Origin: Roseiarcus sp963816065
GTDB taxonomy: Bacteria; Pseudomonadota; Alphaproteobacteria; Rhizobiales; Beijerinckiaceae
DNA: 64,000 nt
Direction of reading: 5' to 3'
Assembly: GCA_963816065.1 (NCBI GenBank)
Contig: CAWFJG010000026.1
Location: 290,248 to 354,247, forward strand
Every line of letters begins with the position of its first letter. Within the stretch, counting starts at the first letter, position 1. The position numbers and the translations under genes were made by a program. A model generated the notes under the pieces. That model worked only from the letters and a program-made list of their open reading frames with translations. It did no database searches and was not told the origin of the DNA. Below are positions 42,577 through 52,829 of this stretch, piece by piece.

Positions 42577-43515
42577 ATGGAATCAGGCGTGCAGCGCCCA
42601 ACGCCCCTCTCCGCCTGGATGCGTCGCGTGATCGGCGCTTGCGGCGCGCTGCTCGTTCTGGAGTCGCCGCGCACAGCCGCGCAGGACGCAGCTTCGTCCG
42701 ATCAATCGCACCCGCCCGCTGCGGTTGCCTCTCCCGCCCCGCTCGCCGCTCCGCCCGAATTGGGAACGGGCCCTGCCGGCGACGCGCTCACGCCGCGAAA
42801 CCTGCTTCAGCTCCAGTACGAGCTCAAGACCGCGCCCGGCACGGACCTGAACGGAAACCCGGACACCGTCACCACCGAGACGCTCAAGCTCCGCGGCGAT
42901 CTGAGCGTCAATCTGAGTTCGCAATGGCAGATCGTCTTTCGCGGCGATCTCCCCGTCCTCGCCAAGAACCCGGTGAGCGACAGCAATCCGGATGGCGGGT
43001 TCATCGGGGGCGTCGGCGACGCGGACATCCAGGCCGCGCTGATCCATCAGATCGACAGCCGCTGGAAGCTGGGCGCCGGCGTCCGCCTGATCGCCCCGAC
43101 CGGCGCCGACGTCTTCGGCTCCGGCAAGTGGCAGGTCGAACCCGTGGCCGGAATCCGCTACGGACTGCCGGAACTCGGCCGGGGCAGCTATTTCGAACCG
43201 CTCGTCCGATGGGACGCCAGCTTCGCCGGCGACCCGAACCGCAAAGCCATCAACAATTTGCGGTTCGCGCCGATGGTCAATTTCGCGCTGCCGGACGGGT
43301 GGTTCTTTACCCTGTATCCGAGCACAGCCATCCGCTGGAATTTCGGCGATCCCGTCACCGGCCAGACCGGTAGGCTCTTCGTGCCGTTTGACGCGCGAAT
43401 CGGAAAAGCGTTCAGCGACCGCTTGAGCGCATCGCTCGAGATCGGCGTCCCGATCGTGAAACAATACCCGGTCTATGATTTCATGACCGCGCTCAGGGTC
43501 AATCTGACGTTCTGA
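42577..43515 (+). CDS. Outer-membrane beta-barrel protein (transporter/porin-like)
   Basis: A 312-aa protein with a signal peptide (MRRVIGACGALLVLESPRTAAQ from ATG 42619, or 14 residues longer from 42577) and a Pro/Ala-rich linker. The barrel has strands such as NLLQLQYELKTAPG, GDLSVNLSSQWQIVFRGDLP, SRWKLGAGVRLIAPTGADVF and a last strand YDFMTALRVNLTF ending in Phe, the outer-membrane insertion signal. It resembles the large family of putative beta-barrel transporters found beside catabolic genes. It is divergent from the catalase-like gene and just upstream of the cytochrome c/GMC pair. Confidence 0.78.
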   Translation: MESGVQRPTPLSAWMRRVIGACGALLVLESPRTAAQDAASSDQSHPPAAVASPAPLAAPPELGTGPAGDALTPRNLLQLQYELKTAPGTDLNGNPDTVTTETLKLRGDLSVNLSSQWQIVFRGDLPVLAKNPVSDSNPDGGFIGGVGDADIQAALIHQIDSRWKLGAGVRLIAPTGADVFGSGKWQVEPVAGIRYGLPELGRGSYFEPLVRWDASFAGDPNRKAINNLRFAPMVNFALPDGWFFTLYPSTAIRWNFGDPVTGQTGRLFVPFDARIGKAFSDRLSASLEIGVPIVKQYPVYDFMTALRVNLTF

Positions 43516-43698
43516 AGGACCGCGAGCGTCGAGCTCGTCGAGCAGAAGGGATGTCCGTCTTTGCCCGTCCAAGCCTTGCGCGTGGGCCGGGAAAGCGGCA
43601 AGGATGCGCATGGAGGGCCGAAAGGGCGCGCCGCCGGCGAATGCGCGGAAGCGCCAGCCCCCGATCGGGAGCAGCGACTTCCTCAACAGGAGGCCGGC

Positions 43699-46182
43699 AT
43701 GGGGTGGTCAGGACGCCTAGGCGCAAAAGTCCTTCTGTTCGCGTGGGCGATGGCGGGCGCTGCCGGTCCCGCGCTTGCGGCGCCGGCGCCGGTCGACGAG
43801 GCCCAGCGCGCCGGTCGGACCGAGGCGTCGCTGCCGCAGGCGAGCGAGGACTTCTTCCACGCCATGGACAACGGCGTCGCGCTGACGCCGGACGAGGTCA
43901 AGGGCCGCAACATGTGGCTCGTATGGACCGGCGGCGACGACCGCTTCTGGGACCAGGTGACCAAGAACAGCCTCGCCACCTTCGATCTTCTCAAGATCGT
44001 CACCTCGCATCCGAGCCAGACCTACTGCGACGGCGCCCGCTGCGACCGCGACTCGCGCTGGCGCTGGCTCGGGGCGGTCAACGAACCCTGCTTCGAAAAG
44101 CCGGCCGGTCCCGATCCGAAGCGCTTCGGCCTCTGGCTCGACGCGCGCGGCGCGAACTGCGCGCCCGATCCGTTCGAGGACGAGAGCAAGTATCCGGGGG
44201 TCAAGATCGGCGCCCGCGGGACGACCTTCAAGGACGGCTCGAGCCTGCCGGTCGGCTCCTACTTCGGCGCCGCGACCGGCGTCGCTCGGCCTGCGGCTGT
44301 TCCCGAACCCCGACTTCGACCAGGCGGCGAAGGACAAGTGGGACCCCGAGCGCTATTACACCGACCCGAACTACTACCAGGATCCGAAGCTCGTGCGACC
44401 CTACCGGGTCGGCATGGCCTGCGGCTTCTGCCATGTCGGCCCGAGCCCGATCCACCCGCCGGCCGACCCGGCCCATCCGCAATGGGCCGATCTCAACTCG
44501 ACCGTCGGCGCGCAATATCTCTGGATGGACCGGGTGTTCGTCTGGAACGCGGACTCGCAAGAACTTTCTCTATCAGCTCGTGCATTCCTATCCGCCGGGC
44601 ACGATGGACACCTCGCTCGTCTCGACCGACTACATCAACAACCCGCGCACCATGAACGCGGTCTACCTGCTCGGACCCCGGCTGGCGCAAGCCAAACTGT
44701 GGGGCAGGGAGACGCTCGAGGGCGCGCAACTCGACAACAAGCAGCTTTCCGGCACATTCGACCCGCCGGCGACCTCCTGGTCGCCGCGCGTCCTCAAGGA
44801 CGGCTCGGACTCGGTCGGCGTGCTCGCGGCGCTGAATCGCGTCTATATCAACATCGGCCTCTACAGCGAAGAATGGATGCGTCACTTCAATCCGTTCTTC
44901 GGCGGCAAGGCGATCGACGCGATCCCGATCGCGACGGCGGAAGCCAACTCCGCCTATTGGCGCGCGACCGAGGCCGGCACGCCGTCCATGGCCGAGTTTC
45001 TGGTCAAGGCTGGCCAGCCCGACCGGCTCGCCGACGCGCCCGGCGGCGCCAAGTACCTGACCGCCGACACGGCCACGCTCGAGCGCGGCAAGCATGTGTT
45101 CGCGGCCACCTGCGCCCGCTGCCATTCGAGCAAGCTGCCGGACGAAGCGCGCGCCAAGCTCGATCCGGGCGGTTGCTCGGGCCCGGACTACCTGGCCTGC
45201 TTCAAGCGCTACTGGGCTTACACCGAAACCGACGAGTTCAAGGCCAAAATGCAGGCCATCGTCGCCGCGCCCGACTTCCTGAAGGACAATTATCTCTCGA
45301 CCGACGCCCGCATCCCGGTGACCCTGCTCAGGACCAACGCCTGCAGCCCGCTCGGCACCAACGCGATCCGCGGCAACATCTGGGATAATTTCTCGTCAGA
45401 GACCTACAAGACCCTGCCTTCGGTCGGGACGGTCACCGTGCAGGACCCGTTCACCGCCGAGAAATGGCCGTTCCGGATGCCGGGCGGAGGACTCGGCTTC
45501 ACCCGCGTGCCGTCGCTGGTCGGCATCTGGTCGACCGCGCCGTTCCTCGTCAACAACCGGCTCGGGCCCGTTCTCCGAGGATCCGTCGGTCGACAGCCGG
45601 ATGAAAGTGTTCGACGCTTCGATCGAGCAACTCCTGTGGCCCGAGAAGCGTGTGCGCGAGCCCGGCTTCGACGGCTTCATCGTCCGCACCACCGAGCCCA
45701 GCGAGGTCCTGATTCCCAAGCGCAGCGTCCCGGTCGAGCTCGAGAACCTGATCGGCGCGCTGCCGGCGATTCCGTTCCGCAAGGTGTTCGACCGGAACGG
45801 CGACTTCAGGCTCGGCCCGATCCCGAAAGGCTTCCCGATCAGCGTCGCGGCGAACTTCCAGTCGCGCTTCGACATCCCGCTCGGCAAGCGCCTCGCTCAC
45901 GACGCCGCCTTCGCAGACCTCGCGTTCGATGCGGCGCGCAGCTGGCCGAGCCTCGATCTCAGCGACGGCGCCAAGACGCTGTCGTGGGCTGCGAACCTGA
46001 GAATGCCGCTGCGGACGCTGCTCAAATGCCCGGATTTTGTGGTCAACCGCGGCCACTACTTCGGTGACGCGATGTTCAACGCCACCGAAGGGCTGAGCGA
46101 CGACGAGAAGGCCTTTGGGACCGAGCCGGTCCTGAGCGACGACGACAAGCGCGCGCTGATCGCCTACCTCAAGACCTTCTGA
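43699..46182 (+). CDS. Large c-type cytochrome with two CXXCH haem sites (three frameshifts)
   Basis: Exported electron carrier of 826 aa after removing three extra bases near 44,285, 44,563 and 45,567. It has a signal peptide (MGWSGRLGAKVLLFAWAMAG) and two haem motifs: MACGFCHVGP (about 44,410) and CARCHSSKLP (about 45,110). Flanking text such as KDKWDPERYYTDPNYYQDPK and NFLYQLVHSYPPGTMDTSLV is contiguous only across frames. AGGAGG (43688-43693) precedes the ATG. The GMC oxidoreductase starts two bases after its stop, so this is likely the electron acceptor of that enzyme. Exact family name is unknown. Confidence 0.85.
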
Positions 46183-46183
46183 C

Positions 46184-48074
46184 ATGGCCGAACCGGAGGA
46201 CGAGGCGGTCGACTACGTCGTCGTCGGCTCGGGCGCGGGCGGCGGAGACGCTGGCGGCGCGCCTCGCCGAGGCCGGCATGAGCGTGCTCGTGCTGGAAGC
46301 CGGCGCCGATCCCGCGACCCTTCGGGCCGAGGGTCTGCCCGAGGACTACGACGTTCCCGCCTTCCATCCGTTCGCCACGGAAAACCCGGCGATCGCGTGG
46401 AACTATCGGGTCCACGACTTCGGCGACGACGCGGGGCGCCGGCCCGGCTTCGACGCGGTTGGGCGGCCGGGCGTCCTCTATCCGCGCGCCTCGACGCTCG
46501 GCGGCTGCACGGCCCACAACGCCATGATTTTAATGGCGCCGAGCGACTCGGACTGGAATGCGATCGCGGCGCTGACCGGCGATCCGTCGTGGCGCGCCGA
46601 GGTCATGCGCGGCTACTTCCGGCGCCTCGAGAACTGCCGTTACCGGCCGCTCTGGCGCCTCATCGCCCGCCTGACCGGCGGTCGGGTCGACCCGACCGGG
46701 CACGGCTGGCATGGCTGGCTCGATGTCGAAGTTCCGGCGCCCGTCGAGGCGTTCGGCGACCGGCGTCTGATCACGACGATCCTCGGCGCGATCGGCGCCG
46801 ATCTCGACGCCGACGGCCGTTTCGGACTCGCCAGGCTCGGGCGGGCGATCGGGCGGCTGATCGAGCGGAAGCGGCGTCTCCTCGACGGGGAAGGCGATCC
46901 GAACGACAAGCGGCTGCAGGGGCGGCTAGCGGAGGGCTTGACGCTCGCGCCGCTGTCGACGTCGAACGGACGCCGTCGAGGCGCGAGGGAGCGCCTCGAG
47001 GGCGCGATGAAATCACACGGCCTTCGCGTCGTCTTCGAGGCGCTCGCGACCCAGGTCCTGTTCGACGACCGCCTGCGCGCCGTCGGCGTCGAATACCGTT
47101 CGGGACGCGATCTCTACCGCGCCTGCCCAGCGCCGAGTCGCGGGGCCGGCGTGGCGCGCCGAGTCTTTGCAAGGCGGGAGGTCATTCTGGCCGCCGGGGC
47201 CTTCAACACGCCCCAGCTCTTGATGTTGTCCGGAATCGGCCCGCCGGAGGAACTGGCGAGACACGGGATCGAGGCGCGCGTCGCGCTCGACGGCGTCGGG
47301 CGCAACCTGCAGGACCGTTACGAAGTCGGCGTCGTCCACCGCGCCCACCGTCCCTGGGCCTGCCTCGACGGCGTCGACTTCGCCGTCGACGACCCGGCCT
47401 ACCGCGCGTGGGAAAAGGGGGGCGGGATGTATGCGTCGAATGGGGCGGCGGTCGCCTTCACCCTGCGTTCGAAGGCCGCCCGGGCCCGAGGCTCGGATCC
47501 CGACCTCTTCGCGATGGCCCTGTTGACGCGGTTTTTCGGCTATTTCACCGGCTATTCCAACATCGTCCGTTCGAGTCGCAGCGACCTGACCTTCGCCGTG
47601 CTCAAGGCGCATACGAACAATCGCGGCGGCCGCGTGCGCCTGTCGACATCCGACCCGCGCGATCCTCCGGCGGTCGATTTTCGCGGCTTCGAGGAAGGAA
47701 CCGACGCCGGCGGCGAGGACCTCGACGCCGTGGTCGAGGGGGTGGAGCGGGTGCGACGGATGGCGGCGAAAGTTCCGGGAATCCTTGCCCCCGAGGATAC
47801 GCCAGGCGCAGACCTCCGCGGCCCGGAGCCGTTGAGGGATTTCGTCCGGCGTCACGCCTGGGGCCACCACGCCTCATGCACCTGCCCGATCGGCTCGAAA
47901 GACTCGGGAGGGGTTCTGACGAGCGATTTCCGCGTCCACGGCACGGAGAGCCTTCGGGTCGTCGACGCCAGCGTCTTTCCCAGGATCCCGGGGTTTTTCA
48001 TCGTCTGCGCGGTCTACATGATCGCCGAGAAGGCGGCCGACGTCATTCTGGAGGCGGCGCGAACAAGGGCCTGA
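46184..48074 (+). CDS. GMC-family FAD oxidoreductase (one frameshift)
   Basis: Flavoprotein dehydrogenase/oxidase of the glucose-methanol-choline family, 629 aa corrected. The dinucleotide-binding motif VDYVVVGSGAGG is cut by one extra G near 46,245 and continues ETLAARLAEAGMSVLVLEAG. The family signatures YPRASTLGGCTAHNAMI and AAGAFNTPQLLMLSGIGP follow, and the C-terminal substrate domain has the catalytic His region WGHHASCTCPIGS and RVVDASVFPRIPGFF. There is no export signal, although the partner cytochrome is secreted; export by piggy-backing or an uncorrected N-terminus is possible. The substrate is unknown. Confidence 0.9.
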
Positions 48075-48439
48075 CGAGTGGATCGGGTCGCGATCCAGCG
48101 GCGCAGGTTCCATTGCCGGGGCCCGCCCGGTAATCATATTGTCGTCATTCTTCTCGCGAAGAGCCGTGATTTGCCATATGTCAGAGCGCGACGACGACGG
48201 GTGGGCGGGGGAGCCGATCGTCGGCGGTTGCGCAGGATCGCACGAGTCAACGCGCAGCGCTTCCGCGCAGGACGATCCCCGGATTGGGGATGTCTTGCGT
48301 CGGAGCCGGAGTTGGAGCTTACATCCGTTCTCAAAGGCCCAGGGGCAGAAAGTCGCACAAGACGCCGGCTGACCGCCGGAAGGACCGTTAGAGGCCCCGG
48401 CGAGCGTCGACCTGCGCCCGGTTACGCTAGGATTGCAGA
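48075..48439. other. 365-bp gap between the GMC gene and hldD, nothing recognised
   Basis: The open frames are short and Arg-rich without family signals. No repeat or strong hairpin was noticed. The hldD promoter should lie near its right end. Confidence 0.4.
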
Positions 48440-49429
48440 ATGTATGTTATCACCGGCGGGGCCGGATTTATCGGATCGAACGTTGCAGCAGCTCTGGAAG
48501 ATAGGGGGGCTGACATCGTCATCGGCGACCGGCTCGGCTCCAGCGACATGAAGTGGCGCAATATCGCCAAGCGTCGTGTCCGCGATATCGTGCCGCCGTC
48601 GGCGATCGCCGAATTCCTCGCGCGCTTCCGCGGCCAGGTTCGGGGCGTCGTGCACATGGGCGGCATTTCGACCACGACCGAGACGGACGTCGATTCGGTC
48701 ATTCGCAGCAATCTGCGGCTTTCGATCGATCTGTGGATCCACTGCGCCGCGGAAGGCATTCCGCTGATTTATGCATCGTCGGCTTCTACCTACGGCGACG
48801 GCCGATGGGGTTTCGACGACCGGTCCGACGCCGACTACCTTTCGCGCCTTCGGCCGCTCAGCCCCTACGCCTGGAGCAAGCACGTGTTCGATCGCTGGGT
48901 CGCGCGGGCGATCGAGACGGGCGCGGCGGCCCCGCCACGCTGGGCAGGGCTCAAATTCTTCAACGTCTACGGGCCGAACGAGTATCACAAGGGAAGCCAG
49001 CGCTCGGTCGCGGTGCAACTGCACGAACAGATACGCGAGGAGGGCCGGGTCCGCCTGTTTCGCTCGGACCACCCCGAATATCCAAACGGCGGCCAGTTGC
49101 GCGACTTCGTCTGGGTCGGCGACTGCGTCGAGGCGGCGCTGTGGGCGCTCGAGCACCCGTCTGCGCCTTCGGGGATCTACAACGTCGGCTCCGGAGTCGC
49201 GCGCTCCTTCCTGGACCTGGCGACGATCCTGTTCGCCGAGCTGCAGGTCGAACCCAGGATTGAATACATCGATCTGCCCGACAACCTGCAGGACAAGTAC
49301 CAATATTATACCTGCGCCAGCATGGAGAAGCTGCGCGCCGCCGGATTCGCCGACCCGACCACCACGCTCGAGGAGGGCGTCAGGCGATACGTGCGCGAAT
49401 TCCTCGAGACGGACGATCCTTTCCGTTGA
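48440..49429 (+). CDS. hldD: ADP-L-glycero-D-manno-heptose 6-epimerase
   Basis: NADP-dependent short-chain dehydrogenase-type epimerase that makes ADP-L-glycero-D-manno-heptose for the lipopolysaccharide inner core. It starts with the Rossmann motif MYVITGGAGFIGSNVA, has the catalytic Ser in IYASSASTYGDG and Tyr-x3-Lys in SPYAWSKHVFD, and the family-specific FNVYGPNEYHKG and RDFVWVGDCV. Length 329 aa, as for RfaD/HldD. Other hld genes are not adjacent. Confidence 0.95.
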   Translation: MYVITGGAGFIGSNVAAALEDRGADIVIGDRLGSSDMKWRNIAKRRVRDIVPPSAIAEFLARFRGQVRGVVHMGGISTTTETDVDSVIRSNLRLSIDLWIHCAAEGIPLIYASSASTYGDGRWGFDDRSDADYLSRLRPLSPYAWSKHVFDRWVARAIETGAAAPPRWAGLKFFNVYGPNEYHKGSQRSVAVQLHEQIREEGRVRLFRSDHPEYPNGGQLRDFVWVGDCVEAALWALEHPSAPSGIYNVGSGVARSFLDLATILFAELQVEPRIEYIDLPDNLQDKYQYYTCASMEKLRAAGFADPTTTLEEGVRRYVREFLETDDPFR

Positions 49430-49606
49430 GCGCGGCGAAAAGGCGTCGAGAGGCGGCGCCGTTGAAGCGCTGAGGTCGGGCCTTTCGGGGCTTCGCCTGG
49501 AGAGCGGCCCTTTACGGGACTTTTATGCGCGGCCGGTTATTCCCTATCGAACGCTTACACGATCGGCGACAAATTCCAGAGCAAAGAAACAACTGGAGGC
49601 TGTCCT

Positions 49607-49801
49607 ATGCGCGCCCTTTCGTCTGACCCGCTCGGCCGCGATGACTTTTGGCGCCGTTCCGGCGCCTTCCATGATGTCGCCGTGTTCGGCGGGGAAGGGG
49701 GACCAACTCCGTGCAAACTGCTCGCTCGTCTCGGCGTGCTTTTCGCGATTGCGCTCGGTTTCGGTCTGGCGGCTCAGGTTTTGGTCGGCCTCTCCAACTA
49801 A
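49607..49801 (+). CDS. Small single-pass membrane protein, 64 aa
   Basis: Starts MRALSSDPLGRDDFWRRSG and ends with one transmembrane helix, LLARLGVLFAIALGFGLAAQ, then VLVGLSN. A GGAGG ribosome-binding site precedes the ATG. Its TAA stop is the site where the IS630 element inserted at TA; removing the element regenerates the same stop, so the product is unaffected. Function is unknown. Confidence 0.6.
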   Translation: MRALSSDPLGRDDFWRRSGAFHDVAVFGGEGGPTPCKLLARLGVLFAIALGFGLAAQVLVGLSN

Positions 49802-50982
49802 TACCAACCGCCCTAGACATTGACTGTCGCCCAATCCCGGGCGCCGATGGACTTGATACGGTCTGTGTCGTGGACGAACCAGTTCCAGGCTTGGGCGCAA
49901 GCGTCGAGGATGTCATCGTAGCTGTCCCACACAGTCGCGGAAAGTTTGTTGGCGCGCAGAAATTCCCAGACGTTCTCCATTGGGTTGAGTTCGGGAGAAT
50001 AGGGCGGCAAGGGCACGAGAACGATGTTGTCGGGCAGTTCGAGCGCGCCTCCGGTCTGATGCCAGCCTGCGCCGTCGCAGATCAGCGCGGCGACGGAGCC
50101 TGGCGCGACTTGGGCGCTGATCTCGGCCAAATGGAGGCTCATGCATTCGGCGTTGACCGTCGGCAGGACGAGCGCGGCGCCGACGCCGCGCGCCGGGCAG
50201 ATCGCCCCGAATAGGTAGGCGTTGGCGTGGCGATTGTCGCGAACCATCTCGGGGCGTGATCCAACCGGCGCCCAGATGTAGCTCAGCGATCCCTTCTGAC
50301 CGACGCGCGCTTCGTCCTGAAACCAGATTTCAACCGATGTCGCGGCCGTCGAGCCAAGCAACGCTTGCTTCACGCGGCTTGGAAAGTTTTTTTAAAAGCG
50401 TCCTGCGCCGCCTCATCCTTCTTGGGATGGCGCGGGCGAGGCTGCAGGCGCGTCAGGCCGAGCTTATGCAGCCACTTGCCCATCGTGCGCTCGCGCACCA
50501 CCACCGAGAAGCGCTTCTCGACCTGCCCGCACAAATCAATGCAGCGCCAGCGTACGACTTTGTCGACTTCGGGATTCGGACCCGCCAGGACCAGCTCGCG
50601 CAACTCGGCCATTTGCGCCGCCGTCAGTTTGGCGGTCGCCCCGGGGGCCTTGCGCGACGCCAAGCCCGCGACGCCCTCCTCGTTGTAGCGATGCGCCCAG
50701 TCGCGCAGGGTCTGGCGGTCCATCCCGGTCCGGCGCGCCGCCTCCAAACGAGACGCGCCCTCGAGAACCATCGCGATCGCCAGAAGCCGCCGCACGACTG
50801 CCGGGTCGCCGCATTTCACCGCAAGGCCGCGAAGCTCCGCCGCGCTATGCCGCCCATACGTGATTTCAACCGCTGCGCTCATCCCGCCCTCCGACACGGC
50901 AATTCGCCGCCGCCGAGCCAGAAAATCCTACTTTCCCGCCCAAGGGAATCCCGACAGAGTCACCCTCACAGGCGGTTGGTAT
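49801..50982. mobile_element. IS630-family insertion sequence
   Basis: About 1.18 kb bounded by 12-bp perfect inverted repeats ATACCAACCGCC (49801-49812) and GGCGGTTGGTAT (50971-50982). TA dinucleotides flank both ends, as expected for TA-targeting IS630/Tc1-mariner elements. It contains a two-frame transposase on the minus strand. Exact outer boundary is uncertain by one or two bases. Confidence 0.92.
49813..50897 (-). CDS. IS630-family transposase, two frames joined by -1 frameshifting
   Basis: OrfA (50897-50370) has the helix-turn-helix region RLEAARRTGMDRQTLRDWAHRYN. OrfB (ending 49813) has the DDE catalytic domain: EIWFQDEARVGQKGSLSYIW (first Asp), ICDGAGWHQTGG (second Asp) and PPYSPELNPMENVWEFLR (Glu). 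The frames meet at TTTTAAAAAAACTTT (minus strand); a -1 slip on the A run gives FKKNFPSRVKQALL, the continuous family sequence, for a 361-aa protein. Unlike other shifts in this window, this one is likely programmed, as known for many IS630 elements. Confidence 0.9.
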
Positions 50983-51061
50983 AAGCCGCGCGACCGCCCG
51001 TCGCAACTCAATAGCGCGGCGACCAACCCGACGAGGTCCCGGAAACGGGGCCGAATCCAAT

Positions 51062-51316
51062 GTGGACTTCATGTTTCGCCCATCGAACGTCACGGCCGCG
51101 CTCTCTGCCGGCGCCTGCCTGTTCATTGGTCAAGATCACGAACGGCACTGGGTGGTTCGGGATGCGAGGAGCCTGTGCGGCGGCCTTTTTGCGAATCGGA
51201 CTGAGGCGATCCGCTTCGCCATGCACGAGTGCCAACGGCGGCCGCAATCCGTGATCATGCTACCGGACGGCCTCGAGATCGACGGCGGAGCCGTCATCCT
51301 CCCTCACGACGCTTGA
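51062..51316 (+). CDS. Small hypothetical protein, 84 aa
   Basis: Starts at GTG 51062 or ATG 51071. The sequence includes IGQDHERHWVVRDARSLCGG, LFANRTEAIRFAMHECQ and PQSVIMLPDGLEIDG. This arrangement, a short beta strand with WVVRD then a helix, is shared by many small alphaproteobacterial proteins of unknown function. No signal peptide. It directly follows the IS element. Confidence 0.7.
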   Translation: MDFMFRPSNVTAALSAGACLFIGQDHERHWVVRDARSLCGGLFANRTEAIRFAMHECQRRPQSVIMLPDGLEIDGGAVILPHDA

Positions 51317-51411
51317 GAGACGCGAGGCGCAACGCGCCGATCGCTAGTCCCCCTCCTCGCGCCCATATCTCTCTTGGACCCTTGACGCCCGCGGAGCGGC
51401 CCCGCGCGTCG

Positions 51412-52071
51412 TCACTTCGGCGCGGAATAGAGCCCGTAATCGGCGATCCGCGCGGCGACGTTGGCGACCTCCTCGGGCGTGAGCAGCGGCGGCTCGCGGC
51501 CGAGCTGCAGGCAATTGTGATACTGGTGCGCGAGGTTCTCCACCTCGACGGCGAGCCACATCGCGCTCCTCAGGCTGTCGCCGACCGCGATCATGCCGTG
51601 ATGGGCGAGCAGGCAGGCCTTGCGTCCTTTCAGCGCCTCGACCGCATGGTCCGAAAGATCCTGGGTGCCGAAGGTCGCATAGGGCGCGCAGCGGATGTCG
51701 TCGCCGCCGGCGGCGCAGATCATGTAATGCAGCGGCGGGATGCCGCGCTCGAGAATCGCGAGCGTGGTGCCGTAGATCGGATGGGCGTGGACGACGGCGT
51801 TCACGTCAGGACGCGCATGCAGGATATCGAGATGGAAACGCCATTCGGTCGAAGGACGGCCATTGCCGACGACCATGTGGTCGAAGCGCATCTCGATGAT
51901 GTCCTCCGGCCGCATCTCGTCGTAGGGCATGCTGGTCGGCGTGATCAGCATGCCTTCGCCCTTCCGCACGCTGATGTTACCCGAGGTCCCCTGATTGATG
52001 CCGAGCCTGTTCATCGAGCGGCAGGCGTCGATGATGCTTTGGCGCGTCTCTCTCTCGGCGGCGGATAACAT
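51412..52071 (-). CDS. Class II aldolase/adducin family protein (fuculose-phosphate aldolase-like)
   Basis: A 219-aa zinc enzyme candidate. The family features are MNRLGINQGTSGNISVRKG, the TPTSMPYDEM motif, the zinc-binding His pair AVVHAHPIYG, and LLAHHGMIAVG with the third ligand. The Glu at the catalytic position lies in STEWRFHLDI. Such enzymes cleave sugar-phosphate aldols or act as epimerases or decarboxylases. Alone, without sugar kinase or transporter neighbours, its substrate cannot be set. Start MLSAAERETR was chosen by homology within a longer open frame. Confidence 0.88.
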   Translation of the reverse strand: MLSAAERETRQSIIDACRSMNRLGINQGTSGNISVRKGEGMLITPTSMPYDEMRPEDIIEMRFDHMVVGNGRPSTEWRFHLDILHARPDVNAVVHAHPIYGTTLAILERGIPPLHYMICAAGGDDIRCAPYATFGTQDLSDHAVEALKGRKACLLAHHGMIAVGDSLRSAMWLAVEVENLAHQYHNCLQLGREPPLLTPEEVANVAARIADYGLYSAPK

Positions 52072-52324
52072 GTCAGACTCTCCCTCGGCGTTCGGCGCGC
52101 CGGACCGCTTGCTCGGCTCGTCCGTCCCCTCCTTATGCGCGGCCAACTGGATCGACAAGGCTGCAGCGCCGGGCGGGAAACGCAAATGACTTCTGTGGTC
52201 CGCCTTTCTGCTCGATTGACCGGGTTCCGGGCGTTTGCTAGCAACCTCCGATACCGGAAGGTCACCGGCTCCTGCGCGATTCGCGACGCTGAGGTCCGGA
52301 GCGGCTGGTTTTTGGGGGGCGCCA

Positions 52325-52795
52325 ATGGCAATCGCATTACGCACCGCAGCGCTGACGCTGGCGGGACTGGGAGCGGCGCTTCTTGCCGGCTGCGCGACAG
52401 AGCCTCCACCCGCGCCCGTGGTTGCGGCGCCGAGCGTCAGTTCCGATCAACTCGTCGGCAAATGGGGCTTCGCCGCCTATCACCGCGACACCGATCGTGA
52501 GCGCACGATCAAGGAAGCGCTGGCCCAGTGCAACAAGCCGTATGTCATCGCCAAGGGCCCGAGCGGCGGCGTAATGATGAATCTCGCCGACCAGGCGACG
52601 CTGTCGGAACTCGTGCTGAAGGCCGGGCCCGACGGCGCGACCTACCTCGGGCCGCCCGGGGACGCCGGCACGGCCGACGACCGGATCGTCACCAGCGTCG
52701 ACGCGAACTCGTTCACGACGAATTGGGTCGACCCGGACAACGCAGCCCGCTATGGCACCTCGGTGTACGAGCGGTGCGGTCAGAAGAAGAAGTGA
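52325..52795 (+). CDS. Putative lipoprotein, 156 aa
   Basis: The N-terminus MAIALRTAALTLAGLGAALL is followed by the lipobox LAGC, so signal peptidase II processing and lipid anchoring are expected. The mature part has VGKWGFAAYHRDTDRERTIKEALAQCNKPYVIAKGPSGG and TNWVDPDNAARYGTSVYERC, with two further cysteines. Function unknown. It precedes the L,D-transpeptidase gene by 34 bp on the same strand. Confidence 0.75.
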   Translation: MAIALRTAALTLAGLGAALLAGCATEPPPAPVVAAPSVSSDQLVGKWGFAAYHRDTDRERTIKEALAQCNKPYVIAKGPSGGVMMNLADQATLSELVLKAGPDGATYLGPPGDAGTADDRIVTSVDANSFTTNWVDPDNAARYGTSVYERCGQKKK

Positions 52796-52829
52796 GGCGC
52801 CGTTCCGCCGCCTCGACCACGGAGCAGAC

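Noticed and set aside
43561..46067. Several long open frames over the cytochrome gene as separate genes
   Set aside because: They are frame fragments of one protein; the joined reading gives a single continuous product with two CXXCH sites.
48078..48551. 157-codon plus-strand open frame between the GMC gene and hldD
   Set aside because: Overlaps the clear hldD start in another frame and is Arg-rich without family signal.
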